This document shows positions 46,101 through 57,911 of a DNA stretch of 64,000 bases, piece by piece (within the stretch, counting starts at the first letter, position 1; each line of letters opens with the position of its first letter). This DNA is from Marsupella aquatica. Its lineage: Eukaryota > Marchantiophyta. The notes beneath the pieces are model-generated. The model made no database searches. It saw only the letters and a list, made by a program, of their open reading frames with translations, and was not told the origin of the DNA. Where the stretch lies: contig OZ316892.1 in NCBI GenBank assembly GCA_973895155.1, positions 5,084,001 to 5,148,000 of the forward strand. Reading direction: 5' to 3'. Both the position numbers and the translations under genes were made by a program.

Positions 46101-47350
46101 GCAGGCTGCATTGCCCCCATCGGGAGGTGGTATGGGGGTGGCCTCGGCAGTGGACACTGCCCCCTGCGCATTTCTTGGTAGTTGGGCGCAGGTGGCTCCT
46201 GCCCTGGCCTCACGTTTCATTGTGGACCTTCGGCCTATCCTCTCTGACTCGGTCATGGGAGTGGAGAACGGAGCTCTCCCTTTTCAGGTCCAGCTTCGTC
46301 ATGCATGGTCATTATTGCCGGAAGACGTGCAGAGCGTGGTCCCTGCTTTCGAGGGAGTTGTTTTGGACAGCCTGGATCGAGTCCAACAGGTGATTTCTGA
46401 TCGCATGCACCAACATACCCTTTCCAGCATGCTTTCTGAGGCACCCTCGGATTTGGTACGGGCACGTCTTCTATCCGGTTCGGGCACTGGTTCGGGAGCT
46501 TGGCTATCGGCGAGTCCTCTTTGGGGCCCCTTTCGTATGAGTTCTTTTATTTTTACCACATCCACGCGCCTTCGGTTGGGTCTTCCTCACCCTTGCCTCT
46601 TGGGTCAGCCCACTTGCGTCTGTGGAGCGCCCCTTGATGGACGAGGCATTCACATTCTCAGGTGCGGTCATGGTAGTGAGAGGACTGCGACACACGATGA
46701 CATTCGGGACGTGGTGGCGGCCATTGCCCGTGACTCTGGGTACCATGTCACGATGGAGCAGAGACATGTGTTACCTCCACGGGATGGGGTTTCTGATCGT
46801 CGTCGGGCAGATTTGGTATTCTCTCGCGTTGGTGTTCGTGCCCTTGGGGATGTTGTTGTTGCTGATCCGACTAGTGGGGCCAACGTGGCTTCAGCGGCTC
46901 ATGTACCAGGCCATGCCGCTTCGAGGGCAGCTCGGCTGAAGGAGGAGGCCTATGCCATGCGGTACCCTGGGGACCTCTTCTATCCGTTTGCCGTGGAGGT
47001 CTTTGGGGCGCTACACCCATCCTTTGACCGTTTTCTTCGCTCTTGCGCAGTTCAGTACGTCGAGCGGAGGCACAATCCCCCTGTGTCTGTCATCACTGCA
47101 TTCTTTCGTCAGAGGGTGTCTGTTGCGCTTCAGCGGGCACAGGCATTCACTATTCTTCGTAGGGGGGAGGCTGTTGGTCTTAGGGCCGCTAGTAGGATTC
47201 CTTTGCTTGACCCCCCCATGCAGCTCACACCAGAGCTTTACCAGACTCTCCAGTTTGCTGATAGGTAGGCGTTTGGGTTCCTGTCTTTGGGTTTGCTTTT
47301 CTTGGCCCCTTGGTGGTCCCCGCCCTCTATTTTTTGGCAGTTTGATATAT
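43190..47350 (+). mobile_element. Non-LTR retrotransposon with restriction-like endonuclease
   Basis: A GC-rich 5' part begins abruptly after AT-rich sequence near 43195 with GGCGGAGCGGA-type repeats, followed by a long coding region (44058-47268) and a short 3' tail. There is no LTR, no terminal inverted repeat, and no poly(A) tail that I can see. The 43345-44079 frame overlaps the main ORF and lies in GC-rich leader; I do not treat it as a gene. Target-site duplications are not resolved. Confidence 0.6.
44058..47268 (+). pseudogene. Reverse transcriptase / endonuclease of a non-LTR element, single frameshift
   Basis: Two overlapping frames (44058-45344 and 45247-47268) make one protein if 1 nt is lost near 45205-45235, most simply in a T6 run at 45226-45231. 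The N-terminus is Pro-rich and carries one zinc finger (CDACHSWYRPSGLTRHRRSC). The RT domain shows GISGMRFEHLRD, VVRPLAIGEVLFRLV, VDVANAFNSVSRR, TRQGDPLGEALFA and the catalytic box SVADDTHIV, with Val in place of the common Tyr or Phe. A Cys/His knuckle CVCGAPLDGRGIHILRC precedes an endonuclease-like region with E, RRADLVF and DVVVADPTS, the layout of restriction-enzyme-like endonucleases of the R2/CRE-type groups. It would copy its own RNA at a nicked target in the nucleus. The frame break suggests a dead copy or an assembly error. Confidence 0.75.
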
Positions 47351-47356
47351 AGATTC

Positions 47357-47404
47357 TTTCCAATCGTCGACAGATTTCACCTTGATATTGTCGACGATTG
47401 GAAA
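47357..47404. repeat. Perfect 16-bp inverted repeat at the 3' border of the non-LTR element
   Basis: TTTCCAATCGTCGACA (47357-47372) and its reverse complement (47389-47404) are separated by 16 nt. A diverged copy of the left arm plus loop lies at 47474-47504 (CACTCGTCGGGAGATTTCGC). The hairpin lies about 90 nt after the stop codon of the retroelement. Confidence 0.8.
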
Positions 47405-47889
47405 TTAAGAGCCAGGAACGCAAAATCTGACGAGTCCCGTTTCGGTGATTTCGAAACCGTTCTCACGTTGTTTTCCACTCGTCGGGAGATTTCGCCTTGA
47501 TAGTGCATCTGCATCTGTTAACCTTTTTCATGCTCGTAATCAGCTAGACGATTTGGCCCAAAGGTCCGACTTCGTGATCAATGGGTTTTGACAACTGCAC
47601 TTGCTGTTAGGTTCTTTTCTGTATCGGATCACCCTCATCACGGCGTTAGGGCTGTGCTCTTCGAAGGCCCGGATGTGTGCAGCATTCCTATCTAGAGGGA
47701 AAATGGAATGGATCCTGAACGCGTTGCATGGTGTTCAAGATGCCTCAATTTCGTCAGCATCCAAACCGACGGCATCACGGGATCATTCCTGTCGCGAACT
47801 AAAGAAGGTAGAATTTCATCAGTGCCTGCGGTTGCTCCTTCACCAGTACCGAACAGAAATAATTTCACGTCGTTTACTTCATCTTTTCG

Positions 47890-50800
47890 ATCTACCACTT
47901 GAAAATCGTGACAAAGTGGACATGAGTGTGCTACAAATCCGTGCGATAGTTTTCTTCACGGTCTCCAATTTGATAAATCTGAGATGACGTTTCTCACCAC
48001 ATGGCTTTCAAAAGATGGGCGAGAGTCTTGGCTTCCTTGGATCTTTGAATATTTTCCAGAAGCTCGTATTCTCGTCATTTCATACAACGGCTGTGTTGAG
48101 AAGAAAAATAAAGAGGGTGGTCCTCATATGCAAATCACTTCGGAGAATCACGTGATTGATGCGCGTGTTGGACAAGATTGATGCCCTGTTGTGCTAGTGG
48201 GACACAGTCTTGGAGGGTTGGTGATGAAAGAAGTTTTGCTGATCGCCAATTCAGTGCTCAAGTTGGATCCATCAAAACAAGTAGAGGAAACAGCTATTCT
48301 AAAAATGGTACCAGATTGGCTGTTATTGAAACAAAGTTTGTGAAAGGAGAGCTATTTGAACATCTCACCGTTTTCAACAAGGAAGCATCTAGATGCAATG
48401 AGGCGTTTCGCAAGTTACGCCACAAGTACAAGTGGAACGCTTTTTCAATTGTGGAAGCCCTTCCAACAGATTTGGTGAGTAACAGATGCTTTAACAGGGT
48501 ATCGTATCAAGTCGGCACCATGTCTCTTATGATTGCTCATAAGATTTTTTTTAAACATTCGCAGTTTCCACGCAAATTTAAAGGACTGTATCTGTTTGAC
48601 AAAGCCCCCATTGGATTTATCCTGCTTCAAGGTGTCCTACGACTCTAAGAGAATTTGCCACATACGAAGTACTATTCAGTTTTGCAAGTTTGACTGACGA
48701 TTGGACAGGCCTTCAGTGTTGTGTGTGGGGATTTTAGAATGGAGAGAAAAAAAGCTCAACTTGAATTGAGTTTCTCTTCCACGGAAGCATTTCCAAATCC
48801 TACTAGTCCCAACGAATTTTCTTCGTCTGGGCTGCCCTGGCCTCGAGGATTTGTCAGTGCGTGCAGTTTTGCCAGCGCTTTAATCTGGACTTGCCTGAAT
48901 GCGTTCACAAGTAACTTATCATAAAGAAATGTTCATTCCCATAACCTTCTTTACATGCTGTCTTCCCCAGGGACAATTGGGTAGGCATATTGTTGTGGAA
49001 GAGGCTTCAGCGAGGTATGACACAGACGACTATTACACAGCTCAAGATGCTGATCACGTTAACATATGTCGACCCGAATCTGAAACTAGGAATGTTATCA
49101 ATCAGGCACTGGCAGCGGTATCTAACTTCAAACATATTCTATGTGCACACGCTCTTCAACTATTTTGTGATGCATTCTACTTGGCCTCTTTCAATGTTCG
49201 CTGTGCCTAGATTTTGTGCGGGTTGGAAGACCGGAAGATCCTGTTAGTTTAGTGAAAAGAACGTTTGGCAAGTGAATTGATTGGCGTGCGTAACCTTGGT
49301 GTTCATTCTATGGCAGGATGTCGAGGGCCACAAGCTTCGGTTATCCTGTGATGAAGTTGTAGGTCTCGATAAACAGGTTGAGATGGTTCGAGATGAACTT
49401 GAGAAGTCTCGCCAGGTGGGCTTGTTTGGACCGGGTGGTGTTGGGAAAACCACCTTAGCTAAGCTTGTATATAACGACATGTCAGACAACTTCGAGTACA
49501 CCTGCTTTGTAAGTGAAGTGAAACGAAGTGTGACAAAGGAGGCAAGTGTGGAAGACCTACAAGCAGAAATACTGAAAAACTTGTACTACAAAGGGCGCCA
49601 GATAAAAAAGAAAGGACGCGAGGTAAATTTCGAATGGAGTAGATTAGCAGGAAAGAGAGTGCTGATCGGTCTGGATGATGTCGAGAACGACTCTCAGATT
49701 TTGAGTCTGACCGACTCAGGATTTTCAACGGAGAGTTGTGTCCTTGTCACATCTCGGGACAGAAGACTTCTGGGGTGGAACGATTTTAGAGTTCACCATG
49801 TCGAATTCCTTGATCCTGAGGGGTCCAAAAGGTTATTCTGCAATCATACTTTCAAAAATGCAAATGCGCCTGAAGCTTACAAAGCGCCTGTGGAGAGATT
49901 TACACAAAAATGTAGGGGTTGGCCATTGATCCTGAAAGTTGCTGGCAAATATTGTATCAAGATGAAGGAGGAGTTTGGGACGACGCATTTGACAAATTAA
50001 GTCAGGCGAGGCCACTGGAAGCGATCATTGATAAGGATGAATTTTGGCCAATTTTCAAGGTGATTTACGGTGCTCTTCATACAACTTACAGAACAACAAA
50101 TGTTCTTGGATATAGCCATTTGTTTCCATGACGAGGAATTGCTGTCTGTAAAACGAGCTTGGAGAGTCTGCAGGGGATTTGCTGATGCCGGATGGCAGAA
50201 TTTGTTGGACATTGGTTTGGTAACAACAACCATCGACACCAGCTCTGGCGACACCAACATCAAATGCACGAGGTGCTCCGTGATTTGGGACGTAGCATTG
50301 CATGCCCAGACCCGAAAACTATTGAAGGCCACAGTCATGTTTGTTACCATATCGATAGGGGCCCTTGGCCATTTGAGCAGGTAATGCCGATACCAACGGT
50401 GAATTGAGGTCTGCCAAAAAAATTCAAGATTGGGTTTTAAATGTTGGCAAGCTTGCAGACACTAAATTAATTTTTGTTCAACGTGCACAAATCAATGCAG
50501 GGAAATTCTAAAGTGAAAATATTGAAGATTGTTTCTGGCCGTGGGCGGAGGTACCCAAGAGCTGGCCCGAGACGTACCATCGATACTCGGGAACTTCGTG
50601 GATTGGAGAACTTGAAAGCTCTCTGGCTAGACGGTGTCCCCCTGCATGGGACTTGGAAGTTGCTTACAGCCAAACTTGAGTTTCTACAATTGAAAGCAGG
50701 ATGGATATCTTACGAATTTGATTCCCTGCCATCGTTGAAGTGGAAAGCTGGCTGGCTTTATAGTGTCGTTCTGCGTGGGGCTTGGAATTTGGTTCGAGCC

Positions 50801-52015
50801 AAGCTTGAGTTTCTGAAAGTGACAGCAGGACGGATATACCAATTAGGTTTTTTCCGTCATGCAACATTGCGACATGTGGAAATTGACATCGGGGGAAATC
50901 ATTCGGGATCTCCGAGAGATACTCTCGATCAACTTAAGGCCCTGGAATATCTGAGTTTTGGGTCCTGTAGTTCACGAGACCTTCCGCATAGCTTCAAGCA
51001 GCATGGAGCTCTAAAACATTTGAGAATAGGTGATTACCAAAATACAGCTCTTCCTGATAACCTGGGGGATCTTCAAGCTCTTGAACATTTGGAAATTGGG
51101 CGTTCGCGACTGAAATATCGCCTGGATAGTCTGGGCCAGTTCGGAGCTTTGAAGAGTCTAACAAACGACTGCTACGGGGCAGAAACCATTTCAGAGTGTC
51201 TCTGGCACGTATCAAGTTCGGAATTGGATTGTTCTCGATTCACAACTCTGCCTTCAACTCTCGGAGAGGTGTCGTCTCTGAAAAGTCTGACATTAAGTAG
51301 TTTCGGCTGCACAGCTCTTCCTTCTACTCTCAGGCAGCTTCGGGCTCTGGAGAGTCTGACATTAATTGAGTGCCACGGATTGCTAACGCTTCCTAATAGC
51401 CTAGGGCAACTGAATGCTCTACGGCAATTAGTCGTCATGTGGTGCCCTCGGATCATGGCCTTTCCGGAGACCCTCGGGCAGCTGGATGGTCTACGAAAGT
51501 TAACAATTATCGGTTGTAAGCTTCTGAGAAGTCTTCCAGATGCCCTCGGGGAGCTTCAAGCTCTCTCACATCTTGTCATAAGAAGGTGCCATCATCTAGA
51601 AGCTCTTCCCCCTACTCTCAAGGAGCTTCCCGGGTTGCAACATTTTGATTTGGAGTGGTATCGGCAGAGCTTGAAACCTCTGGAGAACATTCTTCAGGAG
51701 CTCCGATCTCTAGAGCATTTCACTCTGTTCAGTTCACATGACCCAAGGGCTGTTCAGGAGGCCCTTGGGCAGCTTGATGCTGTGAAACATCTCAACATAT
51801 GGATTGGCAAGGATCGGTTTGATAGAGTGGGGCAGGAGGAGCTCGGCAGTGGAAACTATTTTGAAATTGTTTTCTGTGTTAGTAACTCTAGTGATCACTT
51901 AGACGGTTTCTTAGCGCCTCTCGCACCGTTGGAGATTGAATCGACTCCAATTAGATGGACTGAGGAAGCATTGCGCCCTCTGGCCTTGCCTTATTTCAAA
52001 GTCCCCCCTTGGTAA
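47890..52015 (+). pseudogene. Alpha/beta-hydrolase NB-ARC LRR (HNL-type) immune receptor gene, disrupted
   Basis: Pieces in order: hydrolase region with HGLQFDKSE, WLPWIFEYFPEARILVISY (about 47955-48090) and, after TGA at 48179-48181, CPVVLVGHSLGGLVMKEV, whose GHSLG is the nucleophile elbow (Ser near 48206). Then come NKEASRCNEAFRKLRHKYKW (48385-48445) and VVEEASARYDTDDYYT.QDADHVNICRPES (about 48990-49080). The NB-ARC follows from 49320: GPGGVGKTT, KRVLIGLDDVE, CVLVTSRDRRLL, CRGWPL, FLDIAICFHDEE and MHEVLRDLG in place of MHD. Leucine-rich repeats run in one 513-codon frame from 50474 to 52015 (SLGQL.AL..L.I..C..L..LP type). Frame changes occur around 48310-48350, 49930, 50080 and 50250; some may be introns, but the internal TGA argues for a pseudogene. 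Such proteins sense pathogen effectors in the cytoplasm. Confidence 0.7.
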
Positions 52016-52756
52016 GTCTCTCTGATGGAGTATGAGTTGCCAATAGATGGGTCACTTTGACCCCTGCCATAAGGGGTGAGTTATTGGTACTCCTGTTCAC
52101 AGTAAGTGTTTTTGGGTGTCCTTCTCGGACAAGCCCAAGCCTATTATCTTGACAAATGGGCAGGATAGCATTCTAATAAATAATACACAGTGACTAAATC
52201 TGTCCCTGGATGATGTGATGTTGTGATGATGCTGTTGTGATGATGCAAATTCAAAGTCTAAAAGTCAAAGTTTCAGGTTTCGATGAGCCATTGTGGCACT
52301 TTCTTGCGGAAGCCAATTTTGGCCTCCTGCAACTTTCATGGCTGTTCTTGCAACTCATTCCTTACCGGCAACTTGTAACTTGTTACGGTCGTGGTTTGAG
52401 ACGCCCTAATAAGTTAAGCCTTAGATGAACTCAAACTACATGAGATTAAAGGGCTAGAAGGACAACTAGAGCAATCTATTATAATTCTTTGTAAATGGCG
52501 GTTAGGTTAGCCATAAATTAAAAGTTGGGTGGCATTTGGGGATGAATCAAAGCAATCAATGTGTTTCACCAGGTTTAAACTATAGGAAGCTTTCTCCCTT
52601 ATAGTAAGACCACCCTTGGAGTATCTCCCTAATCAGTAGAAGTGGACAAGAGATGGCCCACTTTCACCTAAGCCTGCCCTAGCATTTCTTTATCTATTGA
52701 ATATCTTGTGCTTTTGATGTTGCTCTATTAGGAGAAACACTAGCTTCCAACACTAC
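52016..52756. other. Intergenic downstream of the NLR
   Basis: No gene recognised. A trinucleotide-like run TGATGATG.TGTTGTGATGATG lies near 52210-52240. Confidence 0.4.
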
Positions 52757-53662
52757 CGTCTTCCTTCGAACACAACGTCTGGGCGCTGTGTTCAAATATG
52801 GGATTTGTAGGGTCCTAAAAGGAAAAAGTTGTTTTTCTTCAAACACAACGTCGTATTAACATAATGCCCGGGCGCTGTGTTTGAAGTTGGCGTTGTGTTC
52901 AAATAGTTGGCGCTGTGTTCAAATAGTTGGCGCTGTGTTCGAATAGTTGGCGCTATGTTCAAAATTGCACCTTGTGTTTGAGAGAGATCCCATTTTGTGT
53001 CTCCCGCTACATTTCAAGCTGAAGCAAAACTTAACAAAAAAAGTTGTCCACAGTTTTCGCAGCGTCTGTAGCAATAGTTGCAACAATTTCTAGAGCAAAA
53101 GCACAGACACACATTTTTGACTAAAAGGGCACTTGACAACTTTATCTCATTGTGAAACTTCTTACGTGAATGTGCACATGTACGAAGTTAGAATTCAGAT
53201 CGATAATGAATCTCTAAACTCCTAATATGACTTATCTTCTACAAATCGGGGTTCATCAAATTTGTGAGAGGCTTTCCTTTCAGTAATAGGATAGAGATCC
53301 TCTTGGCTCTTGTGGCTCTCTTCTCTTGTGTAATTTTAGTGTTTGAGTTACTTACACATTCCCAAACACTTTCTTTAAGACATCTATTTTGTATATGATT
53401 TTTGTTTTTGCTTACACCATAAATTAATCTCCTAGCCTTGTACACAACGCCTAAACTCAAACACAACGTCAAACTCAACACAACACCATTTTTTGAACAC
53501 AGCGCCGCAAGTGAAAAAATCCAAAACCATGTGACAAAATTTGAACACAACGCCTAGGGCGCTATATTCAAATATAGCGCCCCTCCACCCCCCCCCCCCC
53601 CTCCCCCGGGCCCACTATTTGAATAGCCTGGGCATTGTGTTCGGGGGAAGACAATAGTAATG
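52757..53662. mobile_element. Small inverted-repeat element with GCGCTGTGTTC repeats
   Basis: The left end (52754-52800) and right end (53605-53662) are imperfect inverted repeats: ACTACCGTCTTCC..CGAACACAACG against the reverse complement ACTATTGTCTTCC..CGAACACAATG. Inside the left half, GTTGGCGCTGTGTTCAAATA is repeated about four times (52887-52966). The right half carries the reverse-complement motif GAACACAACGCC several times (53430-53560). No transposase frame. Looks like a non-autonomous foldback or MITE-like element; target duplications unclear. Confidence 0.5.
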
Positions 53663-53839
53663 TTCATTTATTTTTATAGCCCAATTTGCTTAATTTTTTC
53701 TCATAAATAGAGGTGGTAAATAGAGCTATCAAAATTTAGTAAATAGAGCTATCAAAATTAATGAACATTACTAGCGTTTTGTGCTTAATTTCTCTCATAA
53801 AGACACTCAAAATAGTGTCATTTTGAACAATCCAAACTG

Positions 53840-54225
53840 GTGTGATCCCAGCGCTAGTAATGTTCCTTCACTTTTGTTATCTTTTTGCCTATTTTTATGT
53901 AACATGCTCAAAATACTCTCATTTGGAGGGTTCAGATGGATGTGACATTACTAGCTTATGGTGCTAGTAATATTTCATCATTTTTGTTACTCTTTACTTA
54001 CTACTTTTTTGGAAATATGCATTCCTATAGTGTCATTTTGGAGTGTTTTGGTGACTTGAATATTACTAGCTCTCGACGCTAATCATATTTTTAACATTTA
54101 TATTAATTTTAGCTCAAGTTTAATATAAATATTCTTCAAATAACATCATTCCTAAAGGGGAATGATCAAGCCAAGTAGGATATTGCCAGCTCCCCACACT
54201 AGTAATATATTTATTTATTTTAAAT
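53840..54225 (+). repeat. Diverged ~115-bp tandem repeat, four units
   Basis: Units marked by GCTAGTAAT.TT (near 53853, 53962, 54080 and 54200), followed by TTTTTGTTA-type and TAGTGTCATTTTGGA-type strings and closed by ATTACTAGC. Strongly diverged. Confidence 0.5.
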
Positions 54226-55290
54226 ATTTTTGCTTATTTTATTTTATTTTATTTTATGGGTTTATGTTTATTATTTCTTGTAATTGACTCTTTTGCCAAA
54301 TTTTCCTTAAAAAATGATGGATGTCTCTACACACACAGGTGTCATTTGATAATAGCATCCGCTGCTTTTATCAATCAATAGTCAAATAAATATAATTTAT
54401 GATAGCGCCTAGCGCTACTATAAATTATACACAAGATTTAAGAACTACTGAGATAGCAATTAGGTACTAAATAGGGATTATATCATATTAAGATGTTAAA
54501 TTTCTTTTGCATCTGGAGCTATTATGAGATTTGTTCTCAGATATAATCCAAGAGTTTAATCTGCATGACCCTTAAACTACATGATGCAACCAGAGGATGT
54601 TATAGTTCAAGGGAAGGAGGGTAAAGTCTGTTTACTTCATAAAGCACTTTATGGACTCTTCAAACTTCTTGCCTAGATGTATTTTTCCCTAAAGCACACG
54701 GTCTGGCTAGTCCAATTGCTTGAGTAAATGTCTTTTCTTCTAGAGTATGATCATACTCTCTTGTTTAAATCTTGGAGGGTTGATTATCAAAAATCTCAGG
54801 AAGCACTGCGATCTAAAATATGTATTTTTGATAGAAATTAACATGTTTTTCAAATATGTATTTAAAAAACATAAGAGGCAAAAAAAGGTATCATAAACTC
54901 ATGTTTATAGAATATTATCTAATATATACTTTTTATAAAGTAACATATTTTATTAATATTAAAAATGAAGCATAATCTTGTAATATTTTTTCTATAAAAT
55001 AGGTCTATTTATATAAGGCTAAGATCGCAGTGGTACCCCAAAATACACAGTCACTTAGTTAACCACTGAGGTTGAAATGCCTTTTCTCCACTACGCATGC
55101 TCTTGGCTATTGCAAGTTTTTACCAAACTGGTACTTCAGATTCAAATTTTAATGACATGTTGCTTAAAGATTGCACTGTGTGAGTGGGAGGAGCTTTGCA
55201 AATAGCACTCTACTTGGTACCCGATCATCGCCATGGCAGGAGGCGGCTTGCCTATCACTTCCGTGCCTCTATTCAACAGAATTTCTGAGG
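54226..55290. other. AT-rich intergenic region with a possible Copia scrap
   Basis: No gene. A stretch near 54570-54690 reads LKLHDATRGCYSSREGG.SLFTS.STLWTLQTSCLD in shifting frames, resembling a Copia RT region (LLKALYGLKQ) too decayed to assign. Confidence 0.3.
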
Positions 55291-55294
55291 GGCA

Positions 55295-56344
55295 GGGTGC
55301 GCTATTATTTACCCCCTTACACTTGTAATTTCATTGTTTTTTTTTCTGTGGGGCTTTTCGTACGTATTATTGGACGTGCTGAACAAGCATTTCCAGGTAG
55401 TCCTCCATATCACAAAGCTGGAATCAACGGGTCTTCAAGTAATGTATTTTGGTGGCGGTTATCTCTTGTTTTCTCCGGTCGCAGCAGAAGTCATGAGACA
55501 CAAAGGGTACAAAATCATCATTGGTGATCCAGCATCTGCCTCTACTTGATTGCAGTTTTGCCAGTCATGGAACGGTGTGGCTTCTTTCATCGTCTTTTTA
55601 TTGCTTTGAAGTATTTTTTACAAGAAAAAAAGTCAACAACCTTGTGAACGTCTAGTATGTGTATCTTGTAGTTGCTTGCACTGGTGGTGCTGATGCACTT
55701 CTCTTCATTTTTACCAAGCTCCCTAAAGTCTCAGAAAAAATGCTGCAATTGTCAACCACGGATAATATTCAAATTGATGAGTCTGGTCAAGAGATCAGTC
55801 AAGGGCATTTGTGAAGACAGTACAACTTGATGTTTTCCTTCCTTGCTCAATTTTGTTACGTAGGGGCGCAGATCACTATTGCATCTTTCTTCATCAACTA
55901 TGCAACTGAGAACGTACTAGATTTTTCTTTTGCTGCGGCCTCCAATTTACTATCATAGGCTTTGATAACATATATTCACTATAGGCAGATTCTTTGCCAT
56001 TGCTTTGGCAACTATTTTCCAGGCTAATTTTCCCCTTGCCATCTATGGAGTCTTCGCAATTGAATGCCTATAGCTGCTTTGGTCGTGGTAGAATTGCAGT
56101 TGGTGTTCTTATTTCTTTGTTCTTTTTTGAGGCAGCTATGTACCCGATCATATTTGCTCTTGGTATTTCAAACCTTGACATTCATACTCGTCGTGATCAT
56201 GGCATCTTGGTGACGGGGGTATCTGGTGGAGCTGCTCTTCCACCAATTCAGGGTGCTATTGCAGATTTTTATAGCACTAAAATTTCCTATTTAGTCCTTT
56301 TAGTGGACAACTTTTCAACACCTTTGTACTTTTTTGGTCATTAA
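55295..56344 (+). pseudogene. FucP/GluP-type MFS sugar transporter, broken, fungal-like
   Basis: Pieces in family order: PLTLVISLFFFLWGFSYVLL (the first membrane helix) followed by DVLNKHFQVVLHIT, then LQVMYFGGGYLLFSPVAAEVMRHKGYKI (55310-55528). Next are TGGADALLFIFTKLPKV (about 55680-55740); FYVGAQITIASFFINYATENV with the typical helix-7/8 sequence (about 55855-55935); GRFFAIALATIFQA (about 55984-56025); and FFEAAMYPIIFALGISNLDIHTRRDHG then GGAALPPIQGAIAD (about 56125-56280). Frames change between pieces; gaps at 55540-55670 and 55800-55850 may be introns, but at least one frame change (near 56085) is inside a coding block. The family imports L-fucose or other hexoses with protons across the plasma membrane and is typical of bacteria and fungi. 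Confidence 0.65.
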
Positions 56345-56499
56345 TATATGTTTTTTTGGCATGTATATTTATGATTTTTTGTATTATCTCACTCACTTTT
56401 AATTAATAGATATTATTTTTCTTGGCATGTACTTTACATTTACTCTCTTCTTTACTTTAAATAAATTAAATGAATTACATATCACTACAAGACAAAAAT

Positions 56500-57806
56500 A
56501 GAGATAGGTTCCAAGATGAACATGCTATATGAATGATCTTCTTATAACTGGCAATCATGAGAAGAAAATTCAATGACTCATCAAGCAATCGCATCAGAAA
56601 TTTAAAATGACATTTCTTGGAGAAATGAAATTGTATTTGCGGATTAATTGAGTTTATTTGTCTCCCGTCTGAAATCCTCATGACACAAAGGGGATATGTA
56701 CTACAAATTCTAGAGGAATTTGGAATCTCTGGGTTCTCACTATATGAATGCATGCATCCCTATCACCTGCAATGTTTTTAGGCCTTAGACCCCCTAAAAT
56801 GTAAAAAATTATTATTATTTTCCAACTCTCATAAAGTTGGAATATTTTTGGAATATTTCAAAATTTTTGTGATAAGGACCCTAATGTTCTTATAAGTCTC
56901 AAAATTTGATTTAAAAGACCCAATTGTTCTTCTCAGAAAATTTATAAGTCTTCCATTTGAACCAATAAAACAACCCTATATTTTGTCGCACGTGATGTGT
57001 CATTTTTGTGGAAGTGAAACACCCAAGTTTGGAATGGTAGGATGTAATCCTTGTCCCGCAACTATGCATTTTGATTGTCATCTAATAACTCATATGGGAG
57101 CAAAAAAACACACAGACCTTTATATAGGAGAATTGTGGGCAAGCTCATTTATCTTATCAACACAAGAGCCAAAACATCTGGCTATGCTGTGAGCATTGTA
57201 AGTAGCATGGCGGAGCCTCAAGTTCTGCACATGATTGCAGTCAAACATATACTACAATACCTGGCACATACAACAGATTTTGGAATTCTATTCAGTAAAA
57301 TTGGGAGCTACAATCTATGAGGATTTATATAATTATGCTAACTGGGCAGAAAACCAGAGGCACAAAAAATCTACCTTTGGGTATGTATTTCAATATGGAC
57401 TTGCCCCAATCACATAGAAATCCAAATATCAACCAACTGTTGCACTATCATCTATGGACAGAAAACCAATCACTGGCAAAAGGAGCAAAAGAAGTTGTTT
57501 TGCTAATCAACTTTTGAAGAAGTTGGATTTCAATGATGAGAAACCGACAAAACTATTTTGTGAAAACACTAGTGCTCTGCTTCTTGCTCAGAACCATGTC
57601 TTTCATGCATGTACGAAGCATATTGAGGTTCACTATCACTTTGTCAGGAAGCAGGTGCAAAATAAAATCTTAGTCTAGTGTATATTGCTTCTAGAGACCA
57701 AATTGCAAACATCTGAACTAATCCACTTGACCATGCAAAAATTTTGGAGTTAGGGAACATTCTTGGCATTGTATGGCTCTCTCAAGTAACAGACGATGAC
57801 AAATAG
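56500..57806 (+). pseudogene. Copia pol fragment (RT end, RNase H, C-terminus)
   Basis: Reading plus strand: YMNDLLITGNHEKKI and KFKMTFLGEMKLYL (about 56525-56640) are the RT active-site region with YMND where YVDD is expected. SSMAEPQVLHMIAVKHILQYL, KKSTFGYVFQYGLAPITW, EKPTKLFCENTSALLLAQN and KHIEVHYHFVRKQV (57200-57660) are the RNase H region. DQIANI.TNPLDHAKILELG (57690-57760) is the usual Copia C-terminus. Many stops and frame changes. The 3' LTR follows at 57912. Confidence 0.75.
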
Positions 57807-57911
57807 ATAGGATATGACGATTAGTTCTGAGTCTCAAAATTCAACCTTCAAGTGATTCATCCGTATGGAAGAGACTATTTTCCTCACTGTGATCACTTTA
57901 AGTGTGAGAGG

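Noticed and set aside
48721-48924. Short frame between hydrolase pieces as an extra domain
   Set aside because: No similarity to the hydrolase or NB-ARC regions; most likely intron or decayed sequence.
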